From positions 13,053 through 56,916 of the forward strand of contig JAADIU010000277.1 in NCBI GenBank assembly GCA_013151185.1: a stretch of 43,864 bases of DNA, given 5' to 3'. Shown piece by piece: positions 38,134-43,864 of this stretch; position 1 is the stretch's first letter; each line of letters begins with the position of its first letter. The stretch is from Planctomycetota bacterium (GTDB taxonomy: Bacteria; Planctomycetota; Phycisphaerae; UBA1845). The translations under genes and the position numbers were made by a program. The notes beneath the pieces are model-generated. The model made no database searches, was not told the DNA's origin, and saw only the letters and a program-made list of their open reading frames with translations.

Positions 38134-41106
38134 ATGACCCCGCTAACGAACCAAGCAAGCCGCGACGACCTCAACCGCTACTTCTGCGGCTTCCATACCC
38201 TGATGCCGTTTCGCGTCGAGCATGTCCTGTTGGTGTGCAGCCTCTACGAATCGTTCGTACTCGAAGAGGACGGTTTGCTCAGCGAGTTGATCACCAGCGA
38301 ATTTCTCGACATGAACCTCAGCCAAGCCCCGCGCGTGTCGCGGGTATCGACCGGGCAGGAAGCGTTGCAGTTTTTGGACATACAAAACGTTGACCTCGTC
38401 ATCACCATGACACGCCTCGGCGATCTCAGCGTGGTCGCGCTGGCAGAGGCCATCCGCGAAAATCACAAAGCCCTTCCGATCATCGTGCTCGCCGACGAAC
38501 CCCGCTCCATCATGCGTCAACCCGGCATCAAGGACGGGTCTGCCGTCGACCAGGTCTTCCTCTGGGATGGCGACACGAAAATCCTCTTGGCCATCATCAA
38601 GTTCGTCGAGGACCAACTCAACGTCGAGCACGACACGCGAGAAGGCAACGTTCGGGTCATCCTCCTTGTGGAAAATTCGATCCGATTTTATTCCTCGTTT
38701 CTGCCCCTGATCTATACCGAAGTGATGAAACTGACGCAGGCGCTGATCGCCGACAGCGTCAACATGATGCACCGCCTCCTGCGCATGCGTGCCCGTCCGC
38801 GCATCCTTCTCGCCGAAACCTTTGAGGACGCCTCGAACCTGTGCGAGAGGTACGGCGACAACTTGCTCGGGTTAATCTCCGACGTGCGGTTTCCGCGCAA
38901 TGGCGAGTTGGACTCGCACGCCGGGTTGGAACTGGCCAGCAGGGTCCGCGCAAAATACCCACACCTGCCCGTCTTGCTGCAATCTTCCGATCCCGCATAC
39001 GCAGCAGCCGCCGACGAGTTGGGCGTGTTCTTCGTCCGCAAGAAATCGCGCAATCTCATGCGCCGCGTGCGTGAATTCCTGCTAAACAACCTGGGATTCG
39101 GCGATTTTATTTTCAAAATGCCCGACGGCTCGGAGGTGGGCCGAGCCCAAACCGTGTTGGAACTCGAGGAAGGCATCGCCCGCGTTCCCGGTGAAGCCCT
39201 TTCGTTTCACGCCAACCACAACCACTTCAGCAATTGGTTGATGGCCCGCACAGAATTCGACCTCGCCGCTCGTCTGCGCACCAGCCAGGTCTCCGATTTC
39301 CAAAACATCGACCAGATGCGCGAGCACCTCGTTCGAGAACTCTCGGAATTCCGAGCACGCAGCCAAACCGGAGTCATCACCGATTTTTCACCGCGAAAGT
39401 TCGACGTCACCAGCAGCTTCACAAGAATCGGGAGCGGCTCCATTGGCGGCAAAGCGCGCGGTCTGGCATTTGTCAACGCACTGCTTCGCCACCACAGCCT
39501 CGGACGAAAATTTGAAGGCGCAAAAGTGTTCGTACCCAACAGCGCTACGCTTGGCACCGATGTGTTCGACACCTTCCTCGACGAAAACAGCCTGCGCGGA
39601 TTCGTCGCGGAAGATGTCACCGACGCCCGCATCACACAAATGTTCCTCGCGGCGAAACTTCCCCGCGAAATTTACAAAGACCTCACTGCGTTTCTACGCT
39701 TCGTGCGATATCCGCTGGCGGTGCGTTCGAGCAGCCTACTCGAAGATTCGCACGGGCGACCATTCGCGGGTGTCTACGAAACGCACATGGTGCAGAACAA
39801 CCACCCCGACATTTCCGTGCGCCTCGACCAATTGTGCGACGCGATCAAACGTGTCTACGCCTCCACGTTCTCGCAACGCGCGAAGCAATACCTCGAAGCC
39901 ACAGGCCGCAACGTCGAGCAGGAACGGATGGCGGTCATCCTTCAGGAACTTGTCGGCAGCAATCACAAGAACCGATTTTACCCTACGTTTTCCGGTGTCG
40001 CCCGTTCCTACAATTTCTATCCGCAGGGCAATCTCACTTCCGCCGAAGGCATCGCATCGGTGGCGCTCGGATTGGGAAAGACGGTTGTGGAGGGCGGCCA
40101 AACGTTGATGTTCTCGCCCGCGCATCCGGAAGTGCTCCCACAGTTTCCAACGACGAAAGACCTTCTTGCCAACTCGCAGCGAAAATTCTTTGCCGTTGAT
40201 ACCAGTCATCCCGAGGTGTATCCCACTGACGATGCCGCAGCCAACCTTGTTCTGCTCGATCTGGAAGTCGCCGAAAGGGATGGCACGTTGGCACCGGTGG
40301 GTTCGGTCTACAGTTCCGAAAACGACCGCGTTTACGACGGAATCCGAAGGGCGGGCCCGCGATTGGTCACCTTCGCCCATGTTCTAAAAGCCAACGCGTT
40401 CCCACTCGCCGACATTCTTAGCACGTTGCTTCAACTCGGAAGCGAAGGGATGGCTGGCCCCATCGAAATGGAATTCGCCGTCGACATGAGCACGACCCCG
40501 ATGGAGTTCGGCTTCCTGCAAATCAGGCCCATCATCGTGCATGAAGAATTTTCCGATGTCGGCTTGGATGAGGTGGACCGCGATTCGCTCATTTGCTTTT
40601 CCGATCGCGCGTTGGGCAACGGCAAGGTGGATGGCATCACCGACGTGGTTTACGTCAAACCCGATGCCTTCGACAACACGCAAACGCGCGACATCGCTGC
40701 CGACATCGCCCACATCAACGACGGCTTGCAGCAAGAGGAGCGCACCTCGATCCTCATCGGACCGGGTCGCTGGGGCACCGCAGACCGCTTCCTCGGAATC
40801 CCGGTGACGTGGGAGCAAATTTCGTCCGCCCAACTCATCGTTGAAACCAACCTGAAAGATTTTTGCGTGATTCCCTCGCAGGGCACACACTTCTTCCAAA
40901 ACCTCACCTCGCTGGGTGTGGGCTACCTGACCGTCGATCCGCACATCGGCGATAGTTTTGTCAATTGGAAATGGCTCGAACAGCAAACCGCCCTCAAGGA
41001 GACCAAATACACACGGCACATTCGATTTGACGAACCCGTTCAGATTCGCATTGACGGCAGAAATCAGCGCGGAATCATCTGTCAGCCGTCACCCGTCTCA
41101 GATTGA
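38134..41106 (+). CDS. Receiver-like domains fused to a PEP synthase-type PPDK_N (ATP-grasp) domain
   Basis: 990 aa; N-terminal receiver-like segments (GLISDVRFPRNGELDSHAGLELASRVRAKYPHLPVLLQSS), then GGKARGLAFVNALL, YPLAVRSSSLLEDSHGRPFAGVYET, C-terminal ILIGPGRWGTADRFLGIPV and GTHFFQNLTSLGVGY. Confidence 0.88.
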   Translation: MTPLTNQASRDDLNRYFCGFHTLMPFRVEHVLLVCSLYESFVLEEDGLLSELITSEFLDMNLSQAPRVSRVSTGQEALQFLDIQNVDLVITMTRLGDLSVVALAEAIRENHKALPIIVLADEPRSIMRQPGIKDGSAVDQVFLWDGDTKILLAIIKFVEDQLNVEHDTREGNVRVILLVENSIRFYSSFLPLIYTEVMKLTQALIADSVNMMHRLLRMRARPRILLAETFEDASNLCERYGDNLLGLISDVRFPRNGELDSHAGLELASRVRAKYPHLPVLLQSSDPAYAAAADELGVFFVRKKSRNLMRRVREFLLNNLGFGDFIFKMPDGSEVGRAQTVLELEEGIARVPGEALSFHANHNHFSNWLMARTEFDLAARLRTSQVSDFQNIDQMREHLVRELSEFRARSQTGVITDFSPRKFDVTSSFTRIGSGSIGGKARGLAFVNALLRHHSLGRKFEGAKVFVPNSATLGTDVFDTFLDENSLRGFVAEDVTDARITQMFLAAKLPREIYKDLTAFLRFVRYPLAVRSSSLLEDSHGRPFAGVYETHMVQNNHPDISVRLDQLCDAIKRVYASTFSQRAKQYLEATGRNVEQERMAVILQELVGSNHKNRFYPTFSGVARSYNFYPQGNLTSAEGIASVALGLGKTVVEGGQTLMFSPAHPEVLPQFPTTKDLLANSQRKFFAVDTSHPEVYPTDDAAANLVLLDLEVAERDGTLAPVGSVYSSENDRVYDGIRRAGPRLVTFAHVLKANAFPLADILSTLLQLGSEGMAGPIEMEFAVDMSTTPMEFGFLQIRPIIVHEEFSDVGLDEVDRDSLICFSDRALGNGKVDGITDVVYVKPDAFDNTQTRDIAADIAHINDGLQQEERTSILIGPGRWGTADRFLGIPVTWEQISSAQLIVETNLKDFCVIPSQGTHFFQNLTSLGVGYLTVDPHIGDSFVNWKWLEQQTALKETKYTRHIRFDEPVQIRIDGRNQRGIICQPSPVSD

Positions 41107-41184
41107 TTGCAAGAGTGGCTGCATGAATCCGGCGATGGTTTGGAATACAATGAACGCGGGGAGATCGCAGCGAGCAACAACGCC

Positions 41185-42231
41185 ATGATGTTTTCACTAA
41201 CAACACTCAAATCACGCGACCACGATTTGACCTCGGGGCAGCGGCAGCTTCACGTTCTCGATCAAGTTGCGCTCAACGAAAACTTTGAGGACAAACTCGC
41301 CGAATGCAATCTGTTCCCGCTCGTCCCCACACAAATCGAAATCCTGCAAATCAACGTCGGAAAAATGTGCAACATGACCTGCGCCCACTGCCATGTCGAT
41401 GCGGGCCCCGATCGAACCGAAATCATGACGCGCGACACCATGCAGCATTGCATCGATGCCGCCAAGTCGCCCGGCATCCACACGGTCGATTTGACCGGTG
41501 GCGCTCCGGAAATGAACCCCGACTTCTTCTGGTTTGTCGAACAGCTCGCGAAACTCAACGTACACATCATCGACCGCTGCAATCTGACCATCTTGCTGAC
41601 GGGCCCGCACAAGAACACCGCAGCTTTCTTGGCAAAGCATGGTGTCGAGGTCGTCTGCTCACTCCCACACTACCAAAAAGCATGCACCGACACGCAGCGC
41701 GGAGACGGTACATACGACAAGTCGATCGAAGCGCTGCGGATGCTCAACGCGCTTGGATATGGCAAGGGCGACGACCGCCTCAAACTCACTCTGGTCACCA
41801 ATCCAATAGGAGCCGCTCTATCTCCTGCGCAGGCATCAATCGAAAACGAATGGAAGGTCCAACTCGATCGCAACTTCGGCATCAGCTTCGACAACCTTTA
41901 TACAATCGCCAATATGCCCATAAGCCGCTTTCTCGATTGGCTGGTCACGACCGACAATTTGGAATCGTACATGCAGCGTTTGCTCGCGGCATACAATCCG
42001 TGCGCCGCAGCCAACGTCATGTGTCGAAACACGATTTCGGTCGGCTGGGATGGGGTGCTTTATGATTGCGACTTCAATCAAATGTTGGAGATGCCCGTCG
42101 ACTCAACAAACGCCCGACACATCAAAGACTTCAACGTCGACTCGCTCAATGGCAGAGTGATCCACACCGGACGCCACTGCTTCGGTTGCACAGCCGGGGC
42201 AGGCTCCAGTTGCACAGGCAAGGTGATATGA
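41185..42231 (+). CDS. arsS: ArsS-type radical SAM protein (arsenosugar biosynthesis family / DUF3641)
   Basis: QINVGKMCNMTCAHCHVDAGPDR (CxxxCxxC), DLTGGAPEMNP, C-terminal RHCFGCTAGAGSSCTGKV. Confidence 0.93.
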   Translation: MMFSLTTLKSRDHDLTSGQRQLHVLDQVALNENFEDKLAECNLFPLVPTQIEILQINVGKMCNMTCAHCHVDAGPDRTEIMTRDTMQHCIDAAKSPGIHTVDLTGGAPEMNPDFFWFVEQLAKLNVHIIDRCNLTILLTGPHKNTAAFLAKHGVEVVCSLPHYQKACTDTQRGDGTYDKSIEALRMLNALGYGKGDDRLKLTLVTNPIGAALSPAQASIENEWKVQLDRNFGISFDNLYTIANMPISRFLDWLVTTDNLESYMQRLLAAYNPCAAANVMCRNTISVGWDGVLYDCDFNQMLEMPVDSTNARHIKDFNVDSLNGRVIHTGRHCFGCTAGAGSSCTGKVI

Positions 42232-42262
42232 TGTCGGGATCGCGAGCTAACGGTTTGCCCGA

Positions 42263-43864
42263 TCATCGCAGGAAGGCGAGGGCTTCATCCTGTTCACCGT
42301 TCATGGCGATGTGCAGCTTCATGCCGGCTGACACCGTGGGCACATGAATCACACGAACGATTTCGGAGAACGCTTCCGCCTGCGGTAGCATCGACGCCAG
42401 CGCATTTTCAGAACCATCAAAGAACGCATCGTTGAAGATGATCTTCGGATCATCGGGATAGAGCGGCAGGTATCCGATATCGGCTTCGACCAAGTCCTGA
42501 AAAAAGTGCGTACCAAACGAAACCTCCGGTGTGTAACCGGCTTTTGATCGCGCGACTTCGATCAACATGCACGTTTCGTTGATGTCGGCATATCCCACCT
42601 TGACGCCCAGCCGAATGTCGTTGCTTCCCCATCGACCCGGTCCGACCAGCACAAACCGGTTCTTCGCCAACGCACGATTGATCTTCCCCACCACCCGCGC
42701 GACTTCAATTCGCCGATCATGTGTTTCGATTTCGTCGTAGGCTGCAGGGTCGACGTATACAACGTATTCGATATCGGAAAGCAAACCCGTCCGCACATAC
42801 TTGTCGGCGCTGAATACTATGTGTTCCTGCGGTAGGTCGGATGGTATCTGCACACTTTCAACATCCCGCTGCGATGCCAACGCCCGACACTGGAGGAGGT
42901 AGAGCTTTTCGCCATCGTGCGCAAATTCGACATCTACGGGAAACCCATACGCTTCTTCAAGGCGAACCAGAATTCGATGCATCGCTTCGGCGAACGTGGT
43001 CCGACCCAGCAGCTTGTCGAACGTCACGCACAATTGCGACGACGACGCACTGATCCGCGTCCCCGTCGGAATCGAAAGGCTGCCATCCTCAAACACCGAC
43101 ACGATCTGATCCAACCGCGGAACGTTGTCGTCCAGCGCCAGCAATTCCTCGATGTCGATCGACTCCAAACAGTTCATTTCGAGGTTGATCACATCGATGG
43201 TGCGCTGCGACGTTTGCGCCACAACCTGATCGCTCGTCGTGGGTCGCAGCGTGGGTGCGCCGAGGGCCACCATGCGCGGATGCTCGCGCCCAACCCGATC
43301 AACCGCCCGCGTCCCCAAACCCATCACCAAACGAAGCAGTCCATCTTCGCGTTTGATCCGAGGAGACCAACGGTATTCATTTCGGGAAAACGCAACACCA
43401 GCAAACGCGGGGGCAAAGTATGGACCCACCTGTTGCCCGACCACCTTTTGGATGAGAACGCCCATGTCTTCGTGATAGTCCAAGAGGTTGCGTTCGCGTC
43501 GATACGCGATCGGGTCCGGAGCCATCGTGCTGGCGAATACTTCGGAAATCGCGACCAGCAAAGCCTGAAGTCGAACTTCTAGCGTACCCTGATTGGCAAC
43601 GAACACGCTCGCATACTTCCCCGAAAATGCCGACCCGATGCGATCTTCCAACAAACTCGACGACCGAACAATCAGCGGGTGCGTGCCAATTTCCCGAAGC
43701 ATCGCCCGCATTTGCTGAACGATTTCGACGGGAAAATCGGAATTGCGAAACACGCCTTTGACAAGCGGATACTCGTGGCGAATTTCGTCGGTTGTTTTGT
43801 ACTTGAGGCTCTGATAACCGGTCAGGTGATTGAGTTCGAGGAATCGGTCGATCAGGTCGCTGCG
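42263..43864 (-). CDS. Second PPDK_N (PEP/pyruvate-binding) paralogue, 5' end beyond the window
   Basis: HPLIVRSSSLLEDRIGSAFSGKYASVFV, LVGPGRWGSNDIRLGVKV, FGTHFFQDLVEADIGYLPL; frame stays open through 43864 (RSDLIDRFLELNHLTGYQSLKYKTTDEIRHEYPLVKG). Confidence 0.88.
   Translation of the reverse strand, partial: RSDLIDRFLELNHLTGYQSLKYKTTDEIRHEYPLVKGVFRNSDFPVEIVQQMRAMLREIGTHPLIVRSSSLLEDRIGSAFSGKYASVFVANQGTLEVRLQALLVAISEVFASTMAPDPIAYRRERNLLDYHEDMGVLIQKVVGQQVGPYFAPAFAGVAFSRNEYRWSPRIKREDGLLRLVMGLGTRAVDRVGREHPRMVALGAPTLRPTTSDQVVAQTSQRTIDVINLEMNCLESIDIEELLALDDNVPRLDQIVSVFEDGSLSIPTGTRISASSSQLCVTFDKLLGRTTFAEAMHRILVRLEEAYGFPVDVEFAHDGEKLYLLQCRALASQRDVESVQIPSDLPQEHIVFSADKYVRTGLLSDIEYVVYVDPAAYDEIETHDRRIEVARVVGKINRALAKNRFVLVGPGRWGSNDIRLGVKVGYADINETCMLIEVARSKAGYTPEVSFGTHFFQDLVEADIGYLPLYPDDPKIIFNDAFFDGSENALASMLPQAEAFSEIVRVIHVPTVSAGMKLHIAMNGEQDEALAFLR

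Overview
This is a gene-dense, moderately high-GC bacterial chromosomal window. Gene content and small zinc-ribbon motifs (e.g. CRECDYDLRCNVSGVCPECG) suggest a Planctomycetota/Phycisphaerae-like organism; that taxonomy is inference. From left to right I read: an exopolysaccharide locus (FemAB/CelD-like acyltransferase, polysaccharide deacetylase, methyltransferase, Wzz-type chain-length protein, glycosyltransferase); a DEAD-box helicase with a DEVD motif; a CPBP protease; a frame-disrupted yebC; a giant TPR protein; a nusA-infB-(Zn-ribbon ORF)-DUF503-rbfA-HhH cluster; an orphan MalK/MsmX-like ABC ATPase; PilZ-like and TIGR01777 epimerase genes; rpmI-rplT; a class I aminotransferase; a duplicated-domain lipoprotein; a ParA-type ATPase fused to an AMPK/CBM48-like glycogen-binding domain, followed by a pseudopilin and a membrane protein; a probable PPi-type phosphofructokinase divergent from two tandem glutamate dehydrogenases; and two PEP-synthase N-domain (PPDK_N) paralogues, one with N-terminal receiver-like domains, flanking an ArsS-type radical SAM gene. 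The strongest leads are the ParA-CBM48 fusion, the receiver/PPDK_N pair around arsS, a HhH-GPD protein that lacks the expected catalytic residues and carries a histone-H1-like tail, and several REP-like palindromes (two identical 31-bp GTAG-headed copies and an inverted REPIN-like pair). I saw no CRISPR array, rRNA or convincing tRNA. All family calls were made by eye and no searches were run.
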